In this document: piece by piece, positions 1 through 10,499 of the stretch
Position numbering within the stretch: the stretch's first letter is position 1
Layout of the letters: every line of letters begins with the position of its first letter
Assembly: GCA_014529385.2 (NCBI GenBank)
Contig: CM043959.1
Location: 15,636,809-15,696,808 of the forward strand
From: Adiantum capillus-veneris
Taxonomy: Eukaryota > Streptophyta > Polypodiopsida > Polypodiales > Pteridaceae
Length of the DNA: 60,000 bases
Direction: 5' to 3'
The notes under the pieces: generated by a model
Seen by the model: only the letters and a program-made list of their open reading frames with translations
What the model was told of the DNA's origin: nothing
Database searches by the model: none
Made by a program: the position numbers and the translations under genes

Positions 1-1353
1 TGCAGGAGACTCAGAAGGCTTTGCTGCAACATTGCCCTTGGCTGAAAACTGTTTGCCCTGGGCCCCTTTCTTGTGGCTATTAAATCCATCGGAATCTCCC
101 TTCGACAGATTGTTGGCCACTCTTGCATTCTCTATCAATTGAAACATATTCAAGACAGTAGTCTTTGTGCAGTAGTCCCTGATTTTCTTGGGCAATCTGC
201 AACAGTACTTCTCAATTTGTTCTGACAAAGGCACAAACCTGTAAGAGGTGACTGGCAACAGTGCGGCCCAAAACCGTTTATTGTACTCTTCCAGATTCGC
301 ACACTGTTTAGCATTCAACTCATGCCATTCTGTCATCACATCCACTTCAAAAGTGTTTGTCAACCATGCAGGCGCAAAAAGTTGTTTGAATTGAACCCAC
401 GTTGTTGGCGCTTGACCTTGGTTCAACAATGCGGTCAACCATTGGAGCGCATTTCCTTTCAAGAAAGTGGCAGCCTTGCGTATCTTTGAAGATTCCGTGA
501 AGTTTCCTCCAGCATAAGCTGCATCGAACTGCTGTATGAAGGTCAAAGCCTTCAATTGGTCCTCAGTTCCTCTGAAAGTTTCAAACTTCACTCCCTGCCC
601 ACCTTCCTTGTAATCCTTAGGCTGCCTCAAAGGAGCCACATTATCATAAACAGGTGCCTGTAGCAGTGGTGCTCCATGAGTGTTCATTCCAGCACTCGCA
701 TCAACTGTTTTCCCTGTCATATCTGCATTTTGTACGTATGGCTGCGAAAAACCAGCCATACCAAATTGTGTTCCAGGCACTCGAAACTGGCCATAGGCAC
801 CCTGAAAACCTGGTTGGAAACCCATGTTCAAGTACATAGGGTTACCCATGCCTGTTTGCATTGTCCCGAACACATTCCCTAGCATATAACCTGTGGAAGG
901 TCCAGCCATAGCTTGAAACACTAAACCACCTCCAAAATAACCAGGATAAGTATTAGGTAATGGAAGGGTCTGACGCATAGCCTGTTCATTGCTCCCTTGA
1001 CCATTCACAAACGGTTCCTATCCAGCTAAAGCAAGTTGCTTTGGATCATTGGACACCGCTAGTTGCTCAACCACATGGGCTTTCCCTCGAGCATCATGAG
1101 TCCTCTGCGCATTGGAAATCTCCTTTTCTTGCAACGGCTCAGTCATGCCTTGTGTAGGAGGCTGAAAACCCTATGTCGGAGCCTGTAAGAATTCCTGCAT
1201 CCTTGGGTTGTTAGCCAACTGCTGAAACATGTCCATGCAACAATGCAGTTAAGTTCTAAACAACCTGTCCTCTTCTTGAAGAGTTGAAGGAATTTTCTCT
1301 GTGCCATGTGAGGAAGATCCCTCTTCAGGTACTTGGTCTCTCTTCTCTGCCAT
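1..1353 (-). pseudogene. Ty3-type gag polyprotein, element A1 (5' part, runs off window)
   Basis: This is the capsid-forming gag of an LTR retrotransposon, read leftward from an ATG at 1353. The first ~240 residues are Gln/Gly/Pro-rich linker. The gag core follows at roughly 630-1, with the order FETFRGTEDQLKALTF, FTESSKIRKAATFL, GNALQWL, MTEWHELN and YCCRLPKKIRDYC, which is typical of Ty3-type gag. The frame holds three in-frame stops: TAA at 1249-1251, TAG at 1171-1173 and TAG at 1018-1020, so it is dead. The zinc knuckle and pol would lie left of the window. The start is supported by a primer binding site only 68 bases upstream and by the similar start of copy A2 at 8705. Family assignment is firm; the lineage within Ty3 is not resolved. 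Confidence 0.85.
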
Positions 1354-1420
1354 ATCGACAAGCTCTGTGTTGCTTTCGCCCACAACAATCCACGCTGCAC
1401 TTTTTGAAGAAAAAGTGACT

Positions 1421-1438
1421 ATCCCGTCGATGGAACCA
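1421..1438 (-). other. Primer binding site of A1, tRNA-Glu-like
   Basis: Read on the minus strand the site is TGGTTCCATCGACGGGAT, directly after the LTR end. From my knowledge of plant tRNA-Glu the perfect site would be TGGTTCCGTTGCCGGGAC, so 14 of 18 bases agree. The matching site of copy A2 (8783-8800) also agrees at 14 of 18 but at different positions, which supports the call. Confidence 0.65.
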
Positions 1439-2906
1439 TATAACCGGCCCGTACAACGTAGAGGGCGGTACTATTTCAATTACCTGTTAGCTTTACACAG
1501 AGCACTGAGAAGGGAAGAGAACATAGTTGCGTCCAGCGACTAGAATGTCACTGCGCACACGAGACCGACACCCTGTAGGCCCCAAAGACTGGCGCCCCTT
1601 TCGGTATTTCTTTATTCAAATTAAGGTAGACGATCCGACCACTTAGCACAAGCTTTCACAAAGCTGTCCAAACCTGGCGAGGGCTGAAAACGCAGGTTTT
1701 CGACCGGATTTCGACAGCATAACAACGCAAAAACCCCTGTAGGTCAAAAACACCTGTCTAGGACGGATTCCCTCGATATCTGGAAGCTTTCTGGTGAGCT
1801 GTCACAGAAATTCAGCGGGCTGTAATTCTCTGTTTTTCACTGCCGGGAGCCCAAAAGCCTGTACACGCATCCCAAGGCTCTCACGAGGCTCCCCCGATGT
1901 TCCCTTGCAGTTTAGGTGCGAAACCCTAAACCTGCAGAAAAACACAGCAGGCTGTAATTCCTTGTTTCGGATCGTTTTTAGCGGAGCGAACATGCCTACG
2001 CGTGTCCCAAGGGCTCCCGCACGCAATGGGACAGTTCCCCTGTGAATTGGACGAGTTTTCACGCGAGAAAACTCTCCAAACTCGCAATCTTTTGTGATGG
2101 AACTGTGCCTACCTGTGGGGGATTAGCAATTAGCTAATCCGGTTCCTGTTCAGAAGGCTCTTGCCTTGGCAAACGCGCATAAACCCCCAGAACTGTACAT
2201 AGGTCAAATGAGAAGCCCACTAGTGGGGCATAACATACTGTACGTAGGGGAGAAAGAGAGCAGTATGTAGCGTGCGGGGCATCACTCCCGTCACCATACT
2301 GTGCATAGAGGGCAAGGTAAGCATTCCATAGCTTCTGTACCTGCTACAATCCACCTGAGGCTGAAAATGGCGCCCCCTTTGTTGATATGCAGCTCGTTTT
2401 TTGCCTCCGAGAGTGGCAGAATCGCTCACAGGCTGACACGTCGCCCAATTTCCGAGCTTGGGCTTTCCCTGCTAAAAATATCTCAACTGGTGCGTCACTT
2501 GACTTGGCAGCAGAGCAATAGAATGTTCCCCTTGTCATTCCAGAGCTAATGACGCGAACACATTTTCCGGTCAAAAATAGCAATTCCCTAAATTTTAGGA
2601 GATGCTTCCATGGCGTCCCTATCGGTCTCCTGACCATCATTGAAGACTACCATTTGACCAACATCTACAATGTGGGTTAATTTACTAGCCCCTTTCAACT
2701 TATAAAGTTGCAGTGACTTGACGAGTGGCCCAAATTCCAGTTTGGCGCACACGAGCTTCCATACTCATCAGAATTCAGTGCTAACTGGCCCGGGCAGTCC
2801 CTGTCTGACCGACCTAGATCCCCGATGTGAGAAACCCATTTGGCTGCAGCCGTTTCACACTGGCCATGTAATGTCCACTTGCACCTTTTCAAGGGTTCCT
2901 GGACAA
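1439..2906 (-). repeat. 5' LTR of Ty3 element A1
   Basis: This ~1.47 kb LTR is recognised by alignment with the interrupted LTR of A2 (8801-13602). The shared landmarks are the CCGGTT end at 1439-1447, a polyadenylation motif AATAAA on the minus strand near 1608-1613 followed by GAAATACCGAAAGGGGCGCC, an AATTCCCTAAATTTTAGG block near 2581-2600, and a TTCACACTGGCCATGTAATGTCC block near 2855-2877. The terminal TG has become TA at 1439-1440. A degenerate ~130-bp direct duplication (1813-1900 and 1945-2030) lies inside. The right end is approximate (TGTCCAGG on the minus strand). Confidence 0.7.
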
Positions 2907-3320
2907 ACAAGTAAAAATAAAATAAATATATCTAATACTTATTCAAGGAAGGCAACAGGAAAAATACACCTCCTGGTGACAACTGGTCACGTACCTTAAA
3001 GGCCGATCCGTACAGTAGTACATACCTTACGTACTGATTACGTACCGTACACTCCGTACCTTTCCACCTTGTGTAGGCAATGACACAAGCGATGACATCA
3101 GCGATGATGCATGTGATGACACAAGCGATGACATAGACAATGATGCCGATGATGACACAAGCGATGACATCCACGATGATGTAGGTGATGTCATAAGCGA
3201 TGATGCCGTCTTCTAGAGTCTTCCAGAACTTTCTTCCAAGATCTTCCAAGACTTTCCGGAATCTCCTTAGTGATTTCCTATAGGAAACTCAAGAAGACCG
3301 ACTCTCAAGCCTCCATGACA
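2907..3320 (-). repeat. 3' LTR of Ty3 element B (left end uncertain)
   Basis: On the minus strand a purine tract at 3321-3334 is followed at once by TGTCATGGAGGCTTGAG, the classic polypurine tract-to-LTR junction of Ty3 elements. This fixes the right boundary at 3320. The left boundary is not visible and the span down to 2907 is a maximum. The LTR holds a run of GATGACA-type repeats (3078-3205). Confidence 0.55.
3078..3205. repeat. GATGACA/GCGATGACAT short tandem repeats in LTR B
   Basis: About 128 bases are built from interspersed GCGATGACAT, GATGACAC and GATGATG words. Several contain TGACATCA or TGATGTCA, which resemble bZIP/CRE-type sites. It lies where the U3 promoter of LTR B should be, so an enhancer role is possible but not shown. 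The long hydrophobic frame read across it on the minus strand is an artefact of the repeat. Confidence 0.7.
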
Positions 3321-3334
3321 TTATCCCCTCCTCT
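3321..3334 (-). other. Polypurine tract of element B
   Basis: On the minus strand AGAGGAGGGGATAA lies immediately before the LTR start TGTCATGG. Polypurine tracts prime plus-strand DNA synthesis in LTR retrotransposons. Position, composition and orientation agree with the integrase fragment just upstream. Confidence 0.65.
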
Positions 3335-3345
3335 AGCAACGAGTT

Positions 3346-3880
3346 CTACGAGGAGCGGTTTTGCTTCTTCGCATGGGAGCAAAGCTTGATGGATGGCTGT
3401 TGATGGTACTCATGAAGTTTGTACCAATGGCAAGACTCGAGTACTAAAACATGGAAGATTGCATAAATCCACATAGACTTGGAAACTGGAGAGGATATGT
3501 GACTGAATTCACTTGGCCACCTATCTTGAATGGTCCAAGTCTTTGATAATCTAGCTTTTGCGAAGGATGAGATGAACATAGATCACGGTGGAGAAGCCAT
3601 ACTCGATCCCTAATCTCGTATAGTGGATGTTGCATTTGATGTTTGTCCACACTAACTTTATACCTGTGTTGAGCTCTTCTGATATTTACTATCAATTCTT
3701 TGTGAATGCTTTGTAGATGTGTGGCTAAATTTTTGGCAGTCCGATTCTTCACTCGATGATTCATGTGGACATCCATCATTAGGTGATGATGCTAGTTGAT
3801 TGTACATTGATGATACTGCTCTATGGCTTGATTCACCCCCTTTGTTTGTCCATCACTTTGGGATGATTGGATAAAGAGAG
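3346..3880 (-). pseudogene. Ty3 integrase C-terminal fragment, element B
   Basis: This is the end of a Ty3-type pol, read leftward from about 3880. It opens with the end of the integrase core, QSSQSDGQTKGVNQAIEQYH, equivalent to the usual S-x-x-DGQTE-x-x-N region. An in-frame TAG follows near 3795. It then gives the post-core helix (SIHKELIVNIRRAQHRYK), the RDRVWLLHRDL strand and KLDYQRLGPFKI, the GPY/F-like module of Ty3 integrases. No chromodomain is visible before the polypurine tract at 3334. Upstream pol parts are absent; 3889-4070 gives no recognisable continuation. This is a truncated relic. Confidence 0.8.
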
Positions 3881-4044
3881 GTTAATCTTTACAACTTGAA
3901 TCTTGAACAAGTCTTTCCAAAAGCTTGATAGAAACTTGTCACGTGACACATCCCAAACCTATGTGTCCGTGAACAAGCTACACCACAGCAGGGTTCAGTC
4001 AATTCAGTCAAGTCTAGATTAGCAGTGATCTGGCACTTTTGTGA

Positions 4045-4086
4045 GTCTATTCGTAGACCGTGCATGCCCAATCACTTAGCATAGAT
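4045..4086. repeat. ~41-bp sequence shared with 8231-8271
   Basis: The stretch from CGTAGACCGTGCATGCC through CACTTAGCATAGATGCATA occurs here and again at 8231-8271, with two or three differences. Homology stops abruptly on both sides. The two copies bracket element C. They may be the same point of two LTR ends, or a shared 3'-internal segment; I could not decide. Confidence 0.6.
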
Positions 4087-4089
4087 GCA

Positions 4090-5086
4090 TATCCTCCGGT
4101 TGCACACAGCATGATCATCGGAATTCCCATCAGATTCAGTCAGGGGAATTTTCCAGTGCATTTAGCCTATTTTCCTATTTTTGGTTATTTTCACTTATTA
4201 TTTTTAAGTGACTTTCAACAAAAGTAGGTAGGGCAATTTTGCTAAGTTAATATATAAGCAAACCCAAGTTAACACTTTCTGGCAGAAGAGGCAGCAGGAG
4301 CTTCCCGCTCAACAGACAACTTCTCAGCAGTACCCCCCCTCAGCACCCCCTAGCGTTTTTCAAGCAGTACCATCGCCACCCTCACCCCATCCCTGGCGTT
4401 TCACCCACAGCATCCAGCATCGCCATCAAGTGCCATTCTCTGGCGTGTTCCCGCGACCCACAGGCCTCGGCCGTTGGCGTTTTTGACCATCAGCAGCAGC
4501 CCCAAGGCCCAACGTTATTGGAATTACAAACCAGCAGCAGAACCCAGCGATTTCAGCCTATGGTAGCGTTTTTCACAGCAGGTTTCCAGCCCATAAAAAC
4601 GCAGCCTGTTCCCTGCCATAACCTCAGCGTTTTGTCATTAGCATGAACCCCGAGAAAGCCACCATTTTCAGACATAAGGACAGCCGTAAGACAGTCCATT
4701 TCAGCCCCGAAACAGTCCCGAAAATCAGCAGTTAGAAGATCTCAGATTTCAGCCACCAAGTTGTCGTCGTCATCGGCATAGTCCCATTGCATCAGTCCAT
4801 TGCATACGCATTGTACACCTTTGTGCAATCAAAGTAGACCACTCTCGCCGACGAGAGTGGGGCCTTCGGAGGAGGGTTTTACAACCTCTCGGGTGTCGTA
4901 TCTCTTTTTTCTCCTTCTCTCAGTCTCATTCACTTGCACGCACAATATCCACTCACTTTGTTCGTGATCATAGCACTCTCCATAAAGACGGAAGGCTCTC
5001 TCCTTCCCTAAGAACTAAAAGGAACCTTGAGCAATAAAGATCACTGATCTTGAGAAAATACAGCATTCATTCCGCTGCACCTTACA
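4090..5086 (+). repeat. 5' LTR of element C (left end uncertain)
   Basis: The right end, CCTTACA at 5080-5086, is fixed by the primer binding site that follows. A TATATAAG box is at 4251-4258 and a polyadenylation motif AATAAA at 5033-5038, in the right order and spacing for U3-R-U5. The region between is rich in CAGCA and GCGTTTT words. The left boundary is not clear; an LTR of about 1 kb is likely. Confidence 0.6.
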
Positions 5087-5107
5087 TTGTTATCAGAGCT
5101 TTGGAAG
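5087..5107 (+). other. Primer binding site of element C, tRNA-iMet type
   Basis: TTGTTATCAGAGCTTTGG follows the LTR end directly. The plant initiator-Met site begins TGGTATCAGAGC, and the core TATCAGAGC is exact. Two early substitutions are consistent with decay. The stretch 5108-5567 is leader with a run of CAAGAACC-type words and no gene. Confidence 0.75.
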
Positions 5108-5567
5108 TGTTCTAGATTACTCAAGGAAAGAACCACAAGAATTTTTTTTGTTTGTTGCGGTCGCACGAACCCAAGTTTACTTGGGCGTGGCGATTCCTAA
5201 TCATGTTTTGTTGAAGAGTGACAGGAATCCCAAGCAAGAAGGGCTTGTCCAGCCTCCCCTTGTGTCTCTTTTCACTCATTGAGAGTGGACCGTGCACTTA
5301 GCGGCCGGCCAATCCACGTGAGGTGGGAAAAAGCAACCTTGGTGTGAGCGCAAGGCTGCCAAGGGGTGCGCCCGCAGAAAAGAGTAGAACTCAGGTGAAG
5401 AGAAGATCCTTCTCCAACACGATTTGCAAGCGAAAGAAAACCCCAAGAACCCAAGACCCGCAAGACTCAAGAACCTCAAGAACCCAAGATTATCAAGGAT
5501 CTCAAGAACCTCAAGACCCTCAAGAACCCAAGTTCCTCACGAGCTTAAGACCCCAAGATCATAGTGC

Positions 5568-6983
5568 ATGGTCGTCACCCGAAGCGGAATGGATACTTCG
5601 CATACAAGTGGTGAGCATGAGAGAGGCGACGAAGACTCGTCCCCACACGGAGATGATTTCTTCAACCCTCCCCCTTCGCCATCTACGCCACCAAGTCCAC
5701 CAAACCCTATGGAGGAAATGGTCAAGCAGATGATGGCCATGATGGATAGACAAGAAGCAAGTCGTCTTGCTCAGGACCGTGAGCGCCTTACTCAGCAACG
5801 TGAGCGCATTGCTCTTGCCGCAAAACAAGAAGAAAATCGACTTGCTCACGAACGTGAGCGTATTGCTCTTGCCGCAAAGGAAGAACATCGACTTGCTTTC
5901 GAACGCGAGCGCGATGAATGAGAGACTCAAAGGGAGATTCGTCATCAAGAATTTATTTCCCATATCCTAACCTCGAAGACCGAACCACCCAAAGATCGTG
6001 GAAGTTCGTCAAGTGGCGCAAGCCACGAAGTGGATTCCAACCACCCAGTCACAGAAAAGTTGACTTTCAGTAAGTATGACGGTAAGATGGATGCTACGGT
6101 TATTCATTCTTGGTTGCATCAATTTAATGCTTATTTTGGGACAACTAAGAAGACAGGAAATAGCAAAGTTTTGACGGCAGCTATGTACCTTGCCAGTGAT
6201 GCCATCAATTGGTACCACGCATGGCAAGAGGCACAGCTAGCCACGCACTTACAGGCAGCCGACAATTTCACGCCCCCCTCTTTTCGTTGGGCTGATTTCC
6301 AAGACAAGCTCAAGGCGCGGTTTATGCCACCTCAGTACCTTGCACGATTGAAGGACGATTAGCGAGCTCTCAAGAAAAATGGTATGCCGGTTACGTCTTT
6401 TTCTAATCGTGTTTTACAGCTAGGTATCCAACTACGCATGTCGGATGATGAGCGCAAAGAGGCTTTTCTCTTTGGATTGGACGAGTATATTAAGTACAAT
6501 GTCGAGGTATTCGATCCAATCGATCTCAACAAGGCGGTAGCGATTGCTCTCGCACAGGAGATGAAGCACAACAAGGGAAAGCCTAAGGAGAACAAGACTT
6601 CCACAAGTACCTCGCAGACTTCTCAAAACCCGCAGAACGGTAAGAACGGTAAGAATGGTAAGAATGATAACTCTTCTAACCAATCTTCCAACAGTCTCTC
6701 ATCAAAGAATTCTTCCAATGAATCTAAGGGTAAGGCTAACACAACTGCTAAACCTAAGCTTACTCCAGATGAAAAGGTAGCACAAGGAATTGTAGGAGGA
6801 TACATCACGTCGGAAGAACAAAGCACTTATTCTAAGGAAGGTCGTTGTTTTCATTGTCACATTAAGGGTCACATAAAACGAACATGTCCTAAGCTTGAAT
6901 CGAATGAATCTAACAAACCCACAGCACCCACTATATCTGTCAATGCAATGAATGATACACGATTGTACCCAAAGTTTCTCTAA
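5568..6983 (+). pseudogene. Gag of Ty3-type element C
   Basis: This is a capsid/nucleocapsid precursor of 471 codons plus stop. Residues 1-55 are low complexity and Pro-rich. About 56-117 form a charged coiled coil of repeated RLAxERERIALAAK units. The gag core follows (LTFSKYDGKMDATVIHSWLHQ, INWYHAW, FRWADFQDKLKARFMPPQYLARLKDD), then a Lys/Asn/Ser-rich linker and one CCHC zinc knuckle (CFHCHIKGHIKRTC) near 6847-6888. Two in-frame stops break it: TGA at 5919-5921 and TAG at 6360-6362. Each could come from a single C-to-T change (CGA, CAG). The frame stays unshifted otherwise. The protease continues in the -1 frame. Confidence 0.85.
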
Positions 6984-8026
6984 ACCCTCCCATTGATGAT
7001 TCTCTCATTAAATGTTATGGTCGCACGTCAGGGCCCCGTTTTGTCATATTGTTTGACCCAGGTAGTATGCATGATGTGATCAGTTCCTCTCTTGTTGAGA
7101 GAGCCCGCCTCGAAGTTAGTCCGAGATCTCTTATCGAGGTCTCTAGCTTTCGTTCCGGTATGGACGCTCTCATCACGAAGGAGTGCCTTGATGTGTTGTT
7201 TGCAATTCAACAGACTGCCTTCACTAGAAGATTTGTTGTTTCTCCTCTCTCAAGATGTGATATGATTTTAGGCATAAAATGGTTTCATGAACTGAACCCT
7301 CTCGTTGATTGGGAGGCTAGCACTTTAACTCTCAATGCCAAAAGTGATTCTCCCACTGTCATTCATAGAGAGGACATTGCTCCTTCTCCATCTCTCATTG
7401 CTAATCTGCAGGACAAGATTGAAAGGGTTCGAGATAAGGAGACTCTCTCAGTCTCTTTTTCTCCACAGCATGACACACAGGATTTGCATGATTATGAGAA
7501 GCATGATGATTTGATGGATAATGATTTGCATGATGATTTGGATGAAAAAGACAAGCATGATGAATTACATGAAGATGATGTGATTGTTCACAAGGATGAT
7601 GTGTTAGTTGATGCTTTTTCTAGCGAAGCTAACCTCGTTGTAGATTCGATCAATCACCAAGAATCGATCTTGGCTTTCGAGTCGAGGTCCACAGATCGCC
7701 CACAAGACGATTCGATAGATCCCGAAAAAGCGATCTTGGCTCTCGAGCCTTGGTCCAAAGAACCATCACAGGAAGTATTATGTGTTCGTATGATTGATAC
7801 GCACACATTGTTCAAGTGTTTCATTCGTGAAGGTTTCCTGTATTTTAGTCAACATCGTTATGTGATCCCTTTTCCTAGGCATGACATATTGTATGTTGAG
7901 CACGTTTCTCTCATGGATGAGCACGAATGTATGCAGATTTTTCGAGAAAAGCTGAAAAGTTTGTATGTAAGGAAGTCGCATTCCATGTCTCTTCCTTGGC
8001 ATGACAGTTTCCAAACGAGCACATGA
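6956..8026 (+). pseudogene. Aspartic protease plus long acidic tail, element C
   Basis: The frame lies -1 to gag and is open for about 356 codons. It starts with a retropepsin: VILFDPGSMHDVIS carries the catalytic Asp, but the usual Ser/Thr of D-S/T-G is Pro, and RCDMILGIKWFHELNPLVDWE is the standard second half. After residue ~150 comes an unusual His/Asp-rich acidic stretch (HDDLMDNDLHDDLDEKDKHD) and then a ~110-residue tail with SQHRYVIPFPRHDILYVEHV and SMSLPWHDSF. No reverse transcriptase, RNase H or integrase follows; the stop at 8024-8026 is 245 bases before the next element. It may be a gag-protease-only element or a truncation. The tail has no family I recognise. Confidence 0.75.
6968..6974 (+). 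promoter_or_regulatory. Candidate -1 frameshift heptamer between gag and protease of C
   Basis: The heptamer reads C CCA AAG in the gag frame, the X-XXY-YYZ form used for -1 ribosomal slippage, nine bases before the gag stop's first base minus three codons (stop at 6981-6983). The protease frame is open from 6956 and is exactly -1 to gag. A simple indel in a dying copy explains the data equally well, and a G in the last place is not a strong eukaryotic slippery site. Confidence 0.35.
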
Positions 8027-8271
8027 AAGTATGGGCACCAAGCATGGGCATTTCCATTGTGAGGTTGAAGCATCGAAGGAGCCACAGAAGACTTTGTGTC
8101 GCTTTCGGCGCGGCCCAAAGAAGCAAGCATTGCAGACCTTTATGCAGTTCAAATACCGCTCGACCCACACAACAGAGTGGGCCGGCGAAGAGTCCCTTCT
8201 AGGATTCCGGATGCTGTTGGCGCTCTCCCTCGTAGACCGTGCATGCCTACTCACTTAGCATAGATGCATAT

Positions 8272-8500
8272 TGTAACCGGTCTGTTAACTTCAAAAAGGG
8301 CGGTAGACATTACTTCAAACAATGATTTAGCTTTCACCCATTATTAGTCGTCTATTCTACCTATGCTATAATGACACGAGAGAGGGGAATGGGATACAGA
8401 TGCTAGAATGCATCTGTATGCGAGTCAGACTCTAGATTGGCCCCTAAATAGGCGTCCCTTTCGGTATTTCTTTATTCTTCAACAGAGGGAATAAAAGTTG
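8272..8500 (-). repeat. Truncated 3' LTR of element A2 (R-U5 part)
   Basis: It begins TGTAACCGG at 8272 and keeps the AATAAAG...GAAATACCGAAAGGG block near 8451-8475, so it matches the U5 side of the A2 LTR at 8801-9015. The U3 part is gone and the LTR is fused directly to a gag N-terminal fragment near 8500. This records loss of nearly all the interior of A2. Confidence 0.7.
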
Positions 8501-8705
8501 TGGTTCCCTACAAGCTGCCCCGCACAACCTTGGCTGAATTTCAATTGGTCCTGAACGCATCATCCTCAAGTTGCCCAATCATAAAGCCCTGTACTTGCAG
8601 ACAGGGTGGCCGTGAACTCTCGCCAACCTCGAACACCATAGGAATTTCTTGTCTATCCTGCGGAAGGGAACCCTCTTCCATAATGCCTTTCCCTTTGTCA
8701 GCCAT
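8500..8705 (-). pseudogene. Gag N-terminal relic of element A2
   Basis: Reading leftward from an ATG at 8705 gives MADKGKGIMEEGSLPQD and about 50 further residues before stops. It resembles the start of A1 gag (MAEKRDQVPEEGSSS) in position and composition. It lies 78 bases downstream of the A2 primer site, as in A1 (68 bases). The frame ends by running into the truncated LTR at about 8500. No capsid core remains. Confidence 0.65.
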
Positions 8706-8782
8706 AGTGTAATCCGCGTTCCTGTACTCTGTGTTTTACCCAAAACAACCGAGGCTTACTTCTTGAGGAAAAAGTGATTTAT

Positions 8783-8800
8783 GTCTTGGCAATCGAACCA
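8783..8800 (-). other. Primer binding site of A2, tRNA-Glu-like
   Basis: On the minus strand the site is TGGTTCGATTGCCAAGAC, right after the LTR end CCGGTTTCA. It agrees with the plant tRNA-Glu site at 14 of 18 positions and shares the A at position 8 with A1. Confidence 0.6.
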
Positions 8801-9755
8801 TGAAACCGGCCAGTAGGGTGGTAGACTTTGGCTTTCACCCGAAATTCTTTACTTTAGACACACACTGAGAGCACTTTGGAAAGGCATCCTGCGACGGGAA
8901 TTAACACTTAAAGCACACACATGACTCGGAAGCTAGAATGCTCCGAGCAAATGCCGACAACCTGTAGGACCCAAAATTGGCGCCCCTTTCGGTATTTCTT
9001 TATTCTCTAAGAGGGTAAATTACAAAGAAGAGTCCTGGGAATTCTTTACCAGTATCCAGCTAGACACCAACTGTTTTGGCAACATAACAGCCCCAAAACT
9101 TGCCCGAAACTAATTCCCTTGCTAGAACTCACTTCCACTGACATAAACCCTCTGATTTCTGCCCAAAAACCGTAAATTCAGCACGCTGTATTTACTGGTT
9201 TTTTCCCTGTTTGCAGTCCTAAACAGTCCTTGAACTGTCCTCTAACAGTGGGGCACTGTTCCCAATGGTTCTGGCATCCGTATGGCGCTGAAAAACAGTC
9301 CCAATTCAGCGCATAACCAGCGTTGAAAATGCACCTGTACGGTGAGGTTATCACCCTCACCGGTGCCTGCTTTTGGAGCAGCAGTTAGCTAGTCTTGTTC
9401 CTGCTCAGAGAGGCTCTTGCCTCAGCAAAAACGAATGACTACACAGCTGTACATGAGTCAAATGAAGAGCCCTCTTGTACCATACTATACATGAGAGGGA
9501 AAGCTTGCAGTCAATAGCTCTTAACCTGTGACAGAAACTTGCAAATGAGCTCTTTCAGCTAGAAATTCGGCGCTACCTTCTTTTGCATGAGGAAAGTGCA
9601 TGAAAAGGTGCCACTTGGCACATTTACAAGCAATTTTCCGTTTTAGGCTTGCCGCTTAAAAATCTCCCAACTCGTTGCCCAGTTGACTTTGCAGTGGAGT
9701 TCTAAAATGTTCCCATTGCCATTCCGGAGGTAATGACGCGAACAGATTTTTATGG

Positions 9756-9763
9756 TCCAAAAT
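9756..9763. repeat. Left 8-bp target site duplication of the hAT (TCCAAAAT)
   Basis: TCCAAAAT here is repeated exactly at 13190-13197. Eight-base duplications are the mark of hAT insertion. Confidence 0.9.
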
Positions 9764-10499
9764 CAAAGTTACTTGGAACGGGAACACGGAACGGAAACGG
9801 TACTGGAACATAGAGGCGGGGACCGGAACATGAACGCCGAAACGGTCTACAAAAAAAACGTTGAAATTAGCCTCAAAACAGCCTATAAGTTAGTAAACAA
9901 CTATAAGCCAAGCTTCTAACATCTAGTTGGACAATTAGAATCATGTTCAGACATGTTTCAAGTTTCAACATGTCGCTTGTGCGCGGTAGTGGTTGCGTAC
10001 GTGAATTCAAGTTACCGGAGTTGTAGACACCTCATAACATACTAAGCGCATCACAAATAACATTATCTAGGAAGTGCAAAGATTGAAGAGCTCAATAGAC
10101 AGAAAGATGGAGTAAAAAGACCATGAACTATAAGTTCAATTGTGGCTTATAAGGCCAGCCAAGGCGCTACAAAAAGGTAAGCACTGAGAACTTAAAGAAA
10201 AGATAAGAGTCGAGGCTCAAGAGTCAAGACTAGCCACTAGGGACTCCATAGCTCAATACATAGATGCCAAAATGCCAAAATGGAAACATGTCAAGGCCAA
10301 GGCTTAAGGATCAGAAGAGCCACTAGCCTGCCAGTCTGTAGTGGTGGCCTGGAGATCATGGATGTCATCCCCATCCCCATCCCCAACAGGCTCGTCCGCA
10401 TCATCCACTTCATGTAAAACTTCTGTAGATCCACCCTCCCAAGTATCTCCACCTCTACATCCATCTCCCACTATAGAAAGGGATCTGATACTTTGGATG

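Noticed and set aside
2932-3249. A hydrophobic minus-strand frame rich in Val/Ile/Ala that looks like a membrane protein
   Set aside because: It is the translation of the GATGACA repeat in LTR B; other frames are equally periodic.
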